Shown one piece after another: positions 27,666 through 36,651 of a DNA stretch of 64,000 bases. Each line of letters opens with the position of its first letter. Position 1 is the stretch's first letter. The position numbers and the translations under genes are program-made. Source of the stretch: Luteitalea sp. (GTDB lineage Bacteria; Acidobacteriota; Vicinamibacteria; Vicinamibacterales; Vicinamibacteraceae); contig WHTT01000001.1 in NCBI GenBank assembly GCA_009377605.1, positions 116,567 through 180,566 of the forward strand. The letters are read 5' to 3'. The notes beneath the pieces are model-generated. The model saw only the letters and a program-made list of their open reading frames with translations. It did not search any database and had not been told where the DNA came from.

Positions 27666-27744
27666 GCGTGTCCCACGACAGACAGTAGCTCGTCTTGAAC
27701 GCGCGTGTCACCCGCACGAATATGTAGTAGTTCGTCGACGGCAG

Positions 27745-28248
27745 TCACGTCTCCTCGAGTCGGCGGCGCTCCTCGCGCACGGCCCCGAGCACCTCGAGCT
27801 CGATTCGATCCTTCGGACGTCCGGCCGCTCGTTTCATCTCAATGAGGTCATCGAGCGAAGTCACCGCCACCTGTAAGCCGCCCAAATCCAGTGTTTCGGC
27901 GGTGCGAACAAGCTCGTCGTAGCCGCGCGTTCCGGCAGGAACACCGATGATGTCGAGATCGCCGGCATCTGTCTCGAACGTGAAGTGATCCCCCGCGCGG
28001 AGGGTCGCGCCGTCCAGCAGGAAGGGGACCGGTGCATCGACGCCGCGTAATCGCGCGCCGAGGACTTTGAGTGCCCGCGCCAGCGCCGAGAGGTTCGACG
28101 CATCTCGCGCGTAGCAAATATCGAGGTCATTGGTGACGGTTGGAGAGCCCCACACTCGTGCTGCGAGGCCACCAATCATCACGAATCGCACGTGATGCTC
28201 CTGGAGCACCTGGAGCACGCGAAGCGGATCGAACGGCGCCGAGCTCAT
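27745..28248 (-). CDS. Nucleotidyltransferase-fold (MNT/AbiEii-like) protein
   Basis: 167 residues from the ATG giving MSSAPFDPLRVLQVLQEHHV. VRFVMIGGLAARVWGS followed by TNDLDICYAR is the glycine-serine and D-x-D core of nucleotidyltransferase-fold proteins. A third acidic position is in DLDIIGVPAGT. It begins two bases after the stop of an HTH protein on the same strand, a two-gene arrangement seen in MNT-type and AbiE-type toxin-antitoxin systems. Which partner would be toxic cannot be told; the short length without a HEPN partner argues for an antitoxin-like or housekeeping variant. Confidence 0.75.
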   Translation of the reverse strand: MSSAPFDPLRVLQVLQEHHVRFVMIGGLAARVWGSPTVTNDLDICYARDASNLSALARALKVLGARLRGVDAPVPFLLDGATLRAGDHFTFETDAGDLDIIGVPAGTRGYDELVRTAETLDLGGLQVAVTSLDDLIEMKRAAGRPKDRIELEVLGAVREERRRLEET

Positions 28249-28250
28249 TG

Positions 28251-28556
28251 TCAACGTCTCGCGGCCAGCAGCCGGTGCAAATTGCGGCCCTCTTGCGTGG
28301 CCCGGGCGATGCGTTCTGCGGGCGTGAGCGCCAGTAGACGGCGAATGGCCGTCCGCTCGACACCGTCGCCGAGCGTCGGCTGAAGCGCCAACCCGTATCC
28401 GCACTCCGCGAGGAGGCGCATCAACGTGTCGACCCGTGGCCGCGTGCGACCCGACTCCACCCGCGCGACGGCGGACTGCGGCATTCCAACCCGCCGGCCG
28501 AGCTCACGTTGCGATAGGCCAGCTTTCCGACGAGCGCGGTAAACGAGCCGGTCCAT
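28251..28556 (-). CDS. XRE-family helix-turn-helix protein paired with nucleotidyltransferase
   Basis: 101 residues. The helix-turn-helix reads KAGLSQRELGRRVGMPQSAV followed by ARVESGRTRPRVDTLMRLLA. The C-terminal 40 residues (LLALTPAERIARATQEGRNL) are a helical tail common in antitoxin-like XRE proteins. It ends two bases before the nucleotidyltransferase start. An AT-rich stretch with GATATC directly upstream of its ATG is a plausible autoregulatory site. Confidence 0.82.
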   Translation of the reverse strand: MDRLVYRARRKAGLSQRELGRRVGMPQSAVARVESGRTRPRVDTLMRLLAECGYGLALQPTLGDGVERTAIRRLLALTPAERIARATQEGRNLHRLLAARR

Positions 28557-28665
28557 ATCCGAAATGATATCAATATTATGTATTGTATGCTATCGACTTC
28601 CCGCGATCGAGGCGGTAGACACCGCGTCCGAGCTCGCGGGATCTGAAGGGCAGGCCACTAGTTGG

Positions 28666-29331
28666 CTACCCGTCGTGGAGTGCGGCCCGGTGCTCGATCG
28701 CGAAGCGCGTCAGGGCATGGCTGCCGTGGAGCTCCAGCTTCGCGGCGATGTTCGCGCGGTGGTGATCGACGGTTCGCGGGCTCACGCACAAGACGCTGGC
28801 GATCTGCTTGGTGGTCTTGAGCTCCGCAATGAGCCCCAGCACTTTCCGCTCGGTTGCCGTGAGATCCTCGATGCCTGGCGTCCGGCTGGCGAGCGCCTCG
28901 GCGCGCTGCCGGCGCGTGATCAAATACGTCGACAAGACCGGACTGATGTAGCTTTGGCCGGCGTGCACCGCCTTGGTGCATTGCACGATTTCAGCCGCCG
29001 CGCTGTCCTTCAAGACGTAGCCCTTCACACCGGCGTCCAGCGCGGCATTCACGAAGCGCGCATCCTTGTGCATCGTCAGGCAGATCACGGCCGTCGGCAG
29101 CCGCCGGTCGCGGACGGCCCGCGTCACCTCCAACCCATCGCGACCCGGCATCGAGACGTCGAGGATCGCGACGTCGGGGGCGAGCGCCTCGATGCGCTCG
29201 ATCGCCGCATGCCCGTCCCCAGCTTCGGCCACGACCTCGAGCATTGGATCACTCTCGATGATCTGGCGCAGTCCCTGCCGAAAGATCGGGTGGTCGTCTG
29301 CGATGGTGATTCTGATGACCGATTTCGTCAC
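28666..29331 (-). CDS. NarL/FixJ-type response regulator, partner of the propeller kinase
   Basis: 221 residues from a GTG. Receiver: RITIADDHPIFRQGLRQIIE, the acceptor Asp in DVAILDVSMPGRDG and KDSAAA loop. LuxR DNA-binding domain: LTATERKVLGLIAELKTTKQ and VSPRTVDHHRANIAAKLELH. It follows, and overlaps by 83 bases in a different frame, the end of the propeller-type histidine kinase, so the two are the obvious cognate pair. The overlap is unusually long and the kinase tail may be artificial. Confidence 0.92.
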   Translation of the reverse strand: MTKSVIRITIADDHPIFRQGLRQIIESDPMLEVVAEAGDGHAAIERIEALAPDVAILDVSMPGRDGLEVTRAVRDRRLPTAVICLTMHKDARFVNAALDAGVKGYVLKDSAAAEIVQCTKAVHAGQSYISPVLSTYLITRRQRAEALASRTPGIEDLTATERKVLGLIAELKTTKQIASVLCVSPRTVDHHRANIAAKLELHGSHALTRFAIEHRAALHDG

Positions 29332-32300
29332 GCCGCAGCTCCTGCTCGTTGATCCGATGGTCGACGGCGGCTACGACGACCTGAATCGTCGTGCCCCCGC
29401 CCGGCGTCGAGATGATCGTGTGCCGCCCTCCCAACATCTGTACGCGCTGAGCGATCCCCGCCAGACCGAGGCCAGCGCTGGACGACGGCGATGTGTGCGC
29501 CGCTCCCTTGTCGAACCCTTTTCCATCGTCCCGGATGGTAACGACGACGGCCTGCGCCTCACGTGTGACCTCTACCCAGGCGTGCGGCGCCTGAGCATGC
29601 TTGACGACATTGGTCAGCGCCTCCTGCACGACGCGATACAGGTTGATCTCGTGCTCCTTGGGAATGGCGCCGTCGATCTGCGCGATACGGCTCGAGACGT
29701 GAATCTCGGACGAGGTGGAGATCCGCTCGACCATGTCCTCGATGGAGCTGGTCAGGCCGAGCCGGTCCAGATGGTACGGTCGTAAATCGCGTGCGATCTG
29801 GCGAATCTCGTCGAGCGACTGCGTGGCAGTCGTCGAGATTTCGTCGAACTGCTCCTTCACGTCGTTGGCCTGTGGCTCCGCCATCGTACCGAGCAGCGCG
29901 CGGTTCTTGATGATCAGGAGCTGCTGACCCAGGCTGTCGTGCAGCTCGGCAGCGATGCGCCCCCGCTCGCGCTCCTGCGAATCGATCAACTGCTGCGCGA
30001 AGGCTTGCTGCGTCGCGCGCGCGCGCTTGAGCCCTTCGACCCGGCGGCGGTAAGCGGCCGTGGCCACGCCGACGCCTGCAAGCGCCACGAGCCACCAGAA
30101 CCAACGCGTCTGGTAGAAGCGGGGGACGACGACGATGGAGAGGCTGTCACCATGCGTGTGCCACACGCCGTCACTGTTGGCTGCGAGGACCGTGAAGGTG
30201 TAATTGCCCGGCGGGACGTGCGAGTAGTACGCCGTGCGCCGCCTGCCGGCCTCCACCCAGTCCTCGTCCAATCCGTTCAGACGATAGCGGAAGCGAAGCC
30301 ATCGTGAATTCTCGAAGCTGAGACCGGTGTATCGGATCTCGAACGTGTTCTGGCGCGACGCCAGGCGCACGCCGTTGTCGAACGCCACGGACGTGCGATC
30401 GACGAGGACGGACTCGACGACCGCCGGCACCTTGACATCGCTCGCCTCGATCGTGGCCGGATCAATCACTGCGATGCCGTCTTGGGTGGGGAACCAGAGC
30501 CGCCCGTCACGCGCCCTGATGCCGGCAGGCCAGTTGCCGCCGTTGGCTTCCGGGTTCAGGAGACCGTCACTCTTGCCCAGCGAGAGGGCGTTGATGGTCG
30601 TGCGCTCTCCGGCGGCGAAGCGATTGAGATCCGCTTTGCTGACGCGGTACAAACCGCGGTTACAGCTCATCCACAAGTGACCGTGCCAGTCATCGAGAAT
30701 CTGAAACACGCCATTGTTGAACAGCCCGTCGCGGACGGTGTAGGTCGTAGTACGGCCATCCTCCAAGCGGCCGAGACCGCCGTCGTACGTGCCAATCCAG
30801 AGCACGCCCTGCGGATCGAGGTAGAGCGAGCGCACGCTGTTGCCCGGCAGGCCCTGGTCTTCCGTCCAGCTCGTGAGCCTACCGTCGCGGACATGCGTGA
30901 GACCGCCATATGCGCCCACCCACAGGCCACCCGCCCGGTCATCGATGATCACTTTGACGTCGTCGCCCGCGAGCCCGTCCTTCGTCGTGTACCGAGTCGA
31001 CTGGCCGTCCTGGTATCGAAACAGGCCGGCCGGCGTGCCAAGCCACACCGCGCCCGTCCGGTCATGATGTATGACCGCCACTGCTGTGTTGTTGGGCACC
31101 ATCTGATCCGGGACGGGGGTGAACCGGCCGTCCTCGAAGCGTGTGAGGCCGCCGTTCGTCGCGCCAAGCGCCGCCAACCACAGGATCCCTTCGTGATCCT
31201 CGGCGAGCGCCGTCACCGTGGGGGAGGGCAGACCGTCGGCGGCCGTGAAGCTCGTGAAGCGCCCTTGGCTCAGCCGAGTCAGGCCGGCGCTGCGCGCACC
31301 TATCCACACGGCGCCGTTGTGATCCTGGAACACGGGATACACATTCGGGCCGATCAACCCGTGTTCCTCCGAGTACACCCTGACCGTCTGCTCACGGACA
31401 CGATAGAGCCCACGCCCATCGGTGCCGAGCCAGAGGTTCCCTTCGCGGTCTTCGTGGATCGTCGTGAACTGTAGCTCTTGTCGCTGTCCGGCGGACGGCA
31501 CGATCAGCGTCCGACCCAATTCGGTCGTCAATGCCACACGCCAGGCGGTGCCGTGCCGGTCGCGGTGCGTGCTATACCTCTGGGCCTCGTCTTCGACTTC
31601 GCGCCACGTGTCCTGCATCCCGTCGGGCGCCGATGGGTCCTGCCGAGTCTGGCGCGTGAGCGTGGCGACCGTCCCCTCCACCGTGGTGACCCACAGCCTC
31701 CCCGATTGATCCTCTCCTACGCGCGACAGACGCACGCCTTCGGGAAGCGTCCACCTGCTCAACCGCCCGCGACTGAAGTGGTAGAGCGTTCGGCCATGGA
31801 CACCCCAGAAAATCTCGCTGCTCCAGGCAGAACGGCGCATCGCACTCGCGGGCAGGCCGAGCTTCGCTGCGCCGAAGTGTCCGTCCTGCCACTGCACGAT
31901 GTGGTTGCCGGCCAGGACCCAGACGTTGCCCTTCTCGTCGCCCGTGATTCCGCTGACGTTGGTGTGGCGCAAACCCTCGTCCACGCCGTAGGTGGTGAAC
32001 ACGCCGTCGCGATAACGCGTGACGCCAGAGGTTTCCGATCCGATCCAGAGCGCGCCGTCGGCGCTCTCGTAGATCGGCGTGAAGCGGTTGCTCGCGATGC
32101 CGGGTGACGTGGCGCGGCCGAAGACCGTGAACCGCACGCCGTCGAAGCGGACGAGACCATCCAACGTCGTCAGCCACAGATACCCATCGCGTGCCTGATG
32201 GATTGCGCGCACGATGTTCTGCGGCAGGCCGTCGTCGGTGGTCCAGACGTCGAGGCCGTATTCCGGCGCATCGGTGGGGGCCTGCGCCTCGGCGGGAGAC

Positions 32301-32389
32301 GTCAGGCAGACGGCAGCCACGAGACAGAAGAGAGTCCTGCCGAGGTGGACAGGCTCGAGCCAGGTCCCGTACGGGTGGGGGAGGCGCAT
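29249..32389 (-). CDS. Two-component-regulator-propeller sensor histidine kinase
   Basis: 1046 residues. A signal peptide (LFCLVAAVCLTSPAEAQ) precedes two seven-bladed Reg_prop beta-propellers built from repeats of the type GNLWLGTDGRGLYR, DGLPSPTVTALAEDHEGILW and GGLWVGAYGGLTHV (about residues 40-680). A Y_Y_Y domain (RYTGLSFENSRWLRFRYRLN) and one membrane helix (FWWLVALAGVGVATAAY near residue 790) follow. A HisKA_3 phospho-acceptor (ERGRIAAELHDSLGQQLLII) and HATPase with GLGLAGIAQRVQMLGG complete it. This HTCS-like layout senses a periplasmic ligand, often a glycan in other phyla. The last 30 residues, in the zone overlapping the response regulator, look unnatural, so the real stop may have been lost. 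Confidence 0.92.
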   Translation of the reverse strand: MRLPHPYGTWLEPVHLGRTLFCLVAAVCLTSPAEAQAPTDAPEYGLDVWTTDDGLPQNIVRAIHQARDGYLWLTTLDGLVRFDGVRFTVFGRATSPGIASNRFTPIYESADGALWIGSETSGVTRYRDGVFTTYGVDEGLRHTNVSGITGDEKGNVWVLAGNHIVQWQDGHFGAAKLGLPASAMRRSAWSSEIFWGVHGRTLYHFSRGRLSRWTLPEGVRLSRVGEDQSGRLWVTTVEGTVATLTRQTRQDPSAPDGMQDTWREVEDEAQRYSTHRDRHGTAWRVALTTELGRTLIVPSAGQRQELQFTTIHEDREGNLWLGTDGRGLYRVREQTVRVYSEEHGLIGPNVYPVFQDHNGAVWIGARSAGLTRLSQGRFTSFTAADGLPSPTVTALAEDHEGILWLAALGATNGGLTRFEDGRFTPVPDQMVPNNTAVAVIHHDRTGAVWLGTPAGLFRYQDGQSTRYTTKDGLAGDDVKVIIDDRAGGLWVGAYGGLTHVRDGRLTSWTEDQGLPGNSVRSLYLDPQGVLWIGTYDGGLGRLEDGRTTTYTVRDGLFNNGVFQILDDWHGHLWMSCNRGLYRVSKADLNRFAAGERTTINALSLGKSDGLLNPEANGGNWPAGIRARDGRLWFPTQDGIAVIDPATIEASDVKVPAVVESVLVDRTSVAFDNGVRLASRQNTFEIRYTGLSFENSRWLRFRYRLNGLDEDWVEAGRRRTAYYSHVPPGNYTFTVLAANSDGVWHTHGDSLSIVVVPRFYQTRWFWWLVALAGVGVATAAYRRRVEGLKRARATQQAFAQQLIDSQERERGRIAAELHDSLGQQLLIIKNRALLGTMAEPQANDVKEQFDEISTTATQSLDEIRQIARDLRPYHLDRLGLTSSIEDMVERISTSSEIHVSSRIAQIDGAIPKEHEINLYRVVQEALTNVVKHAQAPHAWVEVTREAQAVVVTIRDDGKGFDKGAAHTSPSSSAGLGLAGIAQRVQMLGGRHTIISTPGGGTTIQVVVAAVDHRINEQELRRDEIGHQNHHRRRPPDLSAGTAPDHRE

Positions 32390-32477
32390 ACGAGTTCGCC
32401 GCGAACCGGCTGCTACCGGCTAGCCATAACTATACTCATGGTTAGGAGTCTGTCCACCGCGCGTCCGCGCCCGGTGC

Positions 32478-32822
32478 CTACGCCTGCAGGCGGGCGCGAA
32501 GCTCCAAGAGATTCTCTTTCAAGACGTATCCCTGTGCACCCGCTTGCCGGGCGGCGTCGCGCAGCCTGTCGTCGTCGTACTGGGTCACGATGAGCACGCG
32601 TGCCTCGGGGAACAGCTCGAGGATTCGCCGGGTGGCGGTGAGGCCGTCCATCTTCGGCATTGCGATGTCCATCAAAACCCAGTCCGGTCGATGCCGGGCG
32701 TACGCGGCCAGCGCCTCGGCGCCATCCTCACATTCGGAGATCGGATCCGCGAGGTCGGCAATGACGCGTCGGATCATACGTCGCATCTGTTCGCTGTCGT
32801 CGATGAGCAACACGGAAGGCAT
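32478..32822 (-). CDS. Stand-alone receiver-domain response regulator
   Basis: 114 residues beginning MPSVLLIDDSEQMRRMIRRV. Acceptor Asp lies in WVLMDIAMPKMDGLTATRRI, the Thr in VLIVTQYDD and the Lys in YVLKENLLELRARLQA. There is no output domain, so it would act by protein contact or as a phosphate sink. The open frame extends far upstream to 33464, but that part is antisense to the propeller-protein gene and is arginine-rich, so I place the start here. It lies between the propeller kinase and the large secreted protein. Confidence 0.85.
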   Translation of the reverse strand: MPSVLLIDDSEQMRRMIRRVIADLADPISECEDGAEALAAYARHRPDWVLMDIAMPKMDGLTATRRILELFPEARVLIVTQYDDDRLRDAARQAGAQGYVLKENLLELRARLQA

Positions 32823-32979
32823 GTCATTGGGGGGCGCGATCACGAACCATCGGGATGAGACGGGCCGGCGCTGGGGAGATCGTTCCGGCCCGTCTCGCAC
32901 GGGGACGCCTGGATATGTGCGGCAGGCGGCCCCGTTTTCGTTGACCAGCGGACAGCGCCGTTGGTCACATCGTTCCGCC

Positions 32980-35900
32980 TCATTCCGGCAGCGGCAGCGC
33001 TGGCGTGGCGCTGCCGGTGGTGAGCGGCTGGTCGTCCGGCGAGGCGTAGGCCGCGCCTTCAACGACCAGCGGCACAGGGTTCTCGCCGCCGGTGCTCTCG
33101 ACGTGCACCGCCACCGGCGCGGCGCCCGCGTCCGGGAACAGCTCGACGAGGCGGAGCGTGGTGCGGCTCCAGGGGCCGAGCGGCACGACCACCGGCTCGC
33201 GCGTGCCGTCGGGCGTGACGAGCGTGAGCGTCGCCTCCGCGTCGACCGCATTGGGATTCGCGATGAGCACGTACGCCTCGGCGGTGTCTGGACCGCCGAG
33301 CGTGAGCCCCGCGAGGCCCCAGCGCGTGGCGGGGCGCGTGGCACCGGTGCTGACATGGCCGCCGTCCCACGCGCCCGTGGCGCCCCACCACATGGCGCGC
33401 TCGGCGAGGATCGGCGTATCGCTCTGCACCGTGATGGCCACCTGCGTCTCGGCGAGCGCCGCATCTTCGGCGTCCACCCAGACGGTGCCGCGGCTTTCCG
33501 GCTCGAGGGGATACGTGCGCTCGATCGGCTCCCCGGTTGGCAGGAGATAGCGCACCGTGGCGTCGACCCGTTCCGTGCTCGGATTGGCGAGCAGGAGGAA
33601 GAGGTCGAAGAAGTCGGTGGCGCCCTCGGCGAAGTGCCAGGAGGTCGCCGGTGCGGTGACGCCCGGGGCGATGGTACCCGCCGTCAGCGGCTGCGCGGCG
33701 TTGGTGGTCAGATACAGCGCGCGCTCGGCGACAATCGGGACGCCGTTGGTGGCGACGATGTGCGCGCTGACCTCCGTGGCGCCGAGCTCCGGATCGGGCG
33801 TGACGCCATCGGCGCCGACGTTGACGAACACGGTGCGGCGTGTGTGGGGGCCGACCGTATAGGTGCGCGTCACGGCGGCCTGCTCTGCGCCACGGTAGTA
33901 GGTGGCCGTCACCTGCGCCGCGTCGTCGCCCGGGTTGTAGAGGAGGTAGAAGAGTTGGAAGGTGCCGGTGGCGCCTTCGGTGAACCACCACTCGGTCTGT
34001 GGGGTGGCGACGCCGGCGCTTTCGTGGCGGCCGTAGTGCCGCTCGTCCCACGCCATCGTGCGTGACGTGACCAGCGTCTGGTCCGCCTCGATAGCGGTGG
34101 CAAAGCCGACCCACTCCTCCGGGAGGAGCGTTTCGGGATTGACGATGACCTGCTGACCTGCGGGAATGGTCACGGGGTGGTGGACGGCCTGACCGGTCTC
34201 GCCGGCAAACGTCAGGGTCGCGGAGGCCTCCTCGTCCGTGGGATTGAAGAGCGCAAAGGTCGTGTCGAAGAACTCCCCGATCGCGCCTTCGCCAAAGTAG
34301 CGGGTGTAGACGGCAGTCAGCCGCGTGGCGGTGAAGGTGATCTCCTGATCGGTCTCGAGCGGATCGAAGGTCTGCGAAGGGGGCTGCACATCGTAGTCGG
34401 GATGGGTCGGCGTGACCGTGTAGGAGTCACCCCACGTGAGCCCCTCAAACGCGAACGCGCCGTCTGCCGCGGTCGTCACCTCATCGTGGCCGTTGCCACT
34501 CAACGTGACGGTGACCCCCTCGAGCGGTTGGTCGTCCTCATCGACGACCGTCCCGGTGATGCTGACCTCCACGGCCGCGGCGGTGAAATCCGCCGTGGCG
34601 TCTCCGGTGAGCTCCCCGAACTCCTGCGAGGCTGGTGTGAAGGTGTAGCCGTCGAGGCTCGGCATCACGGTGTAGCTGCCGCCCTCGGCCAGGTTAGCGA
34701 ACGTATAGGTGCCCTGAGCAGTGGTCGTTGTCCCGGCGTCGGACGTGCCGGTCAAGCCCACCGGGACGTCGGGGAGCGGCGCGCCGCTGGCGTCTTGGAT
34801 CGTGCCGCTGATGGTCCACGTGGGCGGGAGGGTGCCCTCGCCCGACAGCGCGACCGTTGCTGGACTTTCGGGGCCGTTGTGGGGGACCTCGAGGGTGGCC
34901 GTCTTACCGCCCGCGGACGCTGGCGTGAACTCCAGATCGATGTCGCAGGTCTCGCTGGCGCCGAGCTGGGCGCCCTCGCAGCCGTCGCCGGCGATCGTGA
35001 ACTGGCCGGGATGGTCGCCTGCGAGCGCTGCCGCATCGACCGTCAGCGTGCCGCCGCCGACGTTGGTCACGGTCACCATCTCGGTGCCGGAGGCCTCGCC
35101 TGTGATCACCGCGCCGAACTCGATCACCTCCGGAGCGATGCCGGCCTCGGGGGACGGCGGGTCGGCGCCGGGACCGACCGCGACGCCCTTGGCGCCGCTC
35201 GCGCCGGTGATGAAGCTCTGGTTCGGGTCGCTGCCGTCGAGGTTTGCGCGCCCGATCGTGCTGCCGCCCAAGTTCCCCCAGTAGACGTAATCGGCGTCGA
35301 CCGCCACGCCGACGGGGCTTGCTGCGCCGGTGATGAAGCTCTGGTCCGGGTCGCTGCCGTCGAGGTTCGCGCGACCGATCGTGTCGGCGACGAAGTTCGT
35401 CCAGTAGATGTGGTCGGCGTCGACCGCCACGCCGTCGGGGACCTGCGCGCCGATGATGAAGCTCTGATTCGGGTCGCTGCCGTCGAGGTTCGCGCGGCCG
35501 ATCGTGTCGCCAGCATAGTTCGCCCAGTAGATGTGCTCGCCGTCGACCGCCACGCCGCTCGGGGTTCTCGCGCCAGTGATGAAGCCCTGGTCTGGGTCGC
35601 TGCCGTCGAGGTTCGCGCGGCCGATCGTGTCGCCGCTCCAGTTCCCCCAGTAGACGTAATCGGCGTCGACCGCCACGCCGACGGGGCTTGCTGCGCCGGT
35701 GATGAAGCTCTGGTCCGGGTCGCTGCCGTCGAGGTTCGCGCGACCGATCGTGTCGGCGGCGAAGTTCGCCCAGTAGATGTGGTCGGCATCGACCGCCACG
35801 CCGTCGGGGCGGCTCGCACCGATGATGAAGTCTTGATCTGGTTCGGTGCCGTCGAGATTCGCACGGCCGATTGTCTCCGCGTCGGCGTTCGCCCAGTAGA

Positions 35901-36057
35901 TGTGCGTTGGCGACTCCTGTGCGAGGGCGGGGGTTGCGTCCACCCACGGCGCCGCCACTATGAGCAGCGCAGCGAGGATCCGCAGCGCCCCGCACAACGA
36001 GCGGCGGCGGGAGACGCCGCGACGACCGAATTCGATTCCGTTCGCTCTCTCAACCAT
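32980..36057 (-). CDS. Secreted YWTD-like propeller protein with four-module C-terminal stalk
   Basis: 1025 residues; ATG at 36057 with a strong GGGAGGAAG site. Signal peptide: LRILAALLIVAAPWVDATPA. Residues about 50-300 hold near-identical 41-residue blades of the type HIYWANFAADTIGRANLDGS, an LDL-receptor-like beta-propeller. An ASH/choice-of-anchor-D domain (about 305-405, TGEASGTEMVTVTNVGGGTL) and two carboxypeptidase-regulatory Ig-like domains (about 410-580, ISGTIQDASGAPLPDVPVGL) follow. The last 435 residues are four modules of the pattern FAEGATDFFDLFLLLANPS followed by PILAERAMWWG. The stalk is shared with the proteins at 50610 and 60957. Probably surface-exposed or extracellular; ligand unknown. 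Confidence 0.85.
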   Translation of the reverse strand: MVERANGIEFGRRGVSRRRSLCGALRILAALLIVAAPWVDATPALAQESPTHIYWANADAETIGRANLDGTEPDQDFIIGASRPDGVAVDADHIYWANFAADTIGRANLDGSDPDQSFITGAASPVGVAVDADYVYWGNWSGDTIGRANLDGSDPDQGFITGARTPSGVAVDGEHIYWANYAGDTIGRANLDGSDPNQSFIIGAQVPDGVAVDADHIYWTNFVADTIGRANLDGSDPDQSFITGAASPVGVAVDADYVYWGNLGGSTIGRANLDGSDPNQSFITGASGAKGVAVGPGADPPSPEAGIAPEVIEFGAVITGEASGTEMVTVTNVGGGTLTVDAAALAGDHPGQFTIAGDGCEGAQLGASETCDIDLEFTPASAGGKTATLEVPHNGPESPATVALSGEGTLPPTWTISGTIQDASGAPLPDVPVGLTGTSDAGTTTTAQGTYTFANLAEGGSYTVMPSLDGYTFTPASQEFGELTGDATADFTAAAVEVSITGTVVDEDDQPLEGVTVTLSGNGHDEVTTAADGAFAFEGLTWGDSYTVTPTHPDYDVQPPSQTFDPLETDQEITFTATRLTAVYTRYFGEGAIGEFFDTTFALFNPTDEEASATLTFAGETGQAVHHPVTIPAGQQVIVNPETLLPEEWVGFATAIEADQTLVTSRTMAWDERHYGRHESAGVATPQTEWWFTEGATGTFQLFYLLYNPGDDAAQVTATYYRGAEQAAVTRTYTVGPHTRRTVFVNVGADGVTPDPELGATEVSAHIVATNGVPIVAERALYLTTNAAQPLTAGTIAPGVTAPATSWHFAEGATDFFDLFLLLANPSTERVDATVRYLLPTGEPIERTYPLEPESRGTVWVDAEDAALAETQVAITVQSDTPILAERAMWWGATGAWDGGHVSTGATRPATRWGLAGLTLGGPDTAEAYVLIANPNAVDAEATLTLVTPDGTREPVVVPLGPWSRTTLRLVELFPDAGAAPVAVHVESTGGENPVPLVVEGAAYASPDDQPLTTGSATPALPLPE
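35175..35905 (-). repeat. Tandem 123-bp repeats encoding propeller blades
   Basis: Roughly six units of 123 bp (41 codons) with long stretches of near identity, for example the block encoding IGRANLDGSDPDQSFITG recurring every 123 bases. The units around 35310-35400 and 35680-35760 are almost the same. This level of DNA identity suggests recent duplication or gene conversion, and blade number may vary between strains. Confidence 0.85.
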
Positions 36058-36285
36058 GTTCTTCCTCCCATTCCGGCGTGAGATGCAGACCGGGCGGCGG
36101 CTGGCCAGGCCCTTGGGCAGGACCCCGGCGCCGGGGCGAAACGTAGAACGCCGTCGGAGAGCCATGAGCATCGCCTTCCTTGGCCTCGCGACGAACTGGC
36201 GCCAGTAGGTGGCGCGTACGACTGGCCGACGCCAGTATGGAAGGGCTCCTGTGACGAGGGAATGGAGGAAAGTACCGTATTCCTG

Positions 36286-36324
36286 TAGGTAGGATTGCCT
36301 ATTTCGTCTAGGTAGGATTGCCTA
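36286..36324 (-). promoter_or_regulatory. Paired 16-bp palindromes upstream of the secreted propeller gene
   Basis: TAGGTAGGATTGCCTA occurs twice, at 36286-36301 and 36309-36324, 23 bases apart start to start, each with TAGG and CCTA as inverted ends. The same arrangement, including the 23-base spacing and a TACCGTATT block just before it (36273-36281), recurs at 55284-55332 upstream of the FG-GAP gene. It lies about 230 bases upstream of the start at 36057. I infer a dimeric regulator binding two sites; which protein binds is unknown. Confidence 0.7.
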
Positions 36325-36502
36325 TACGACGGTGCCCCGGCAGGGCGTGCGAAGCGTCTGCGTCGTGTCCCTGATCCTGCCGGGGGGAGGCCATCCGGGC
36401 ACTCGGCGAGCTGCCTCCGCGCTTCGGTGCCTGGCCTCCTTGACGCTCAGCCGTTGTCGCCCGGGTTGAGCCCAGACGTCGAGGGTCACGATGACTGGCG
36501 GT

Positions 36503-36617
36503 AACCTGCGCTCAATCGTTCAATCTCTGGATCGCATGGATGTCCCAGTGGCGATGTTTCGCTGACATCAACTCGTGCCGGCACGAGCGCGGCATTGATC
36601 TTGCGCGCTCCTCCTCT
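36503..36617 (+). repeat. Interspersed repeat C, copy 1
   Basis: About 115 bases closely matching copy 2 at 38050-38170. The shared core includes CAATCTCTGGATCGCATGGA and the palindrome CTCGTGCCGGCACGAG (36572-36587). One frame reads RSIVQSLDRMDVPVAM, which could be the start of a nucleotidyltransferase-like gene, so the repeat may be duplicated gene debris. Confidence 0.8.
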
Positions 36618-36651
36618 CCGGTGATGATGCCATGGGGTACACTGGCGCCGT

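Noticed and set aside
32823..33464. N-terminal extension of the stand-alone receiver gene to 328 codons
   Set aside because: The extension is arginine- and serine-rich and antisense-overlaps the 3' end of the secreted propeller gene in another frame; a canonical receiver start exists at 32822.
34177..36081. 634-codon plus-strand open frame with regular repeats
   Set aside because: The repeats (for example DEALVRVAAVEVRA) are only the antisense image of the propeller-blade repeats in the real minus-strand gene, which has a signal peptide and ribosome site.
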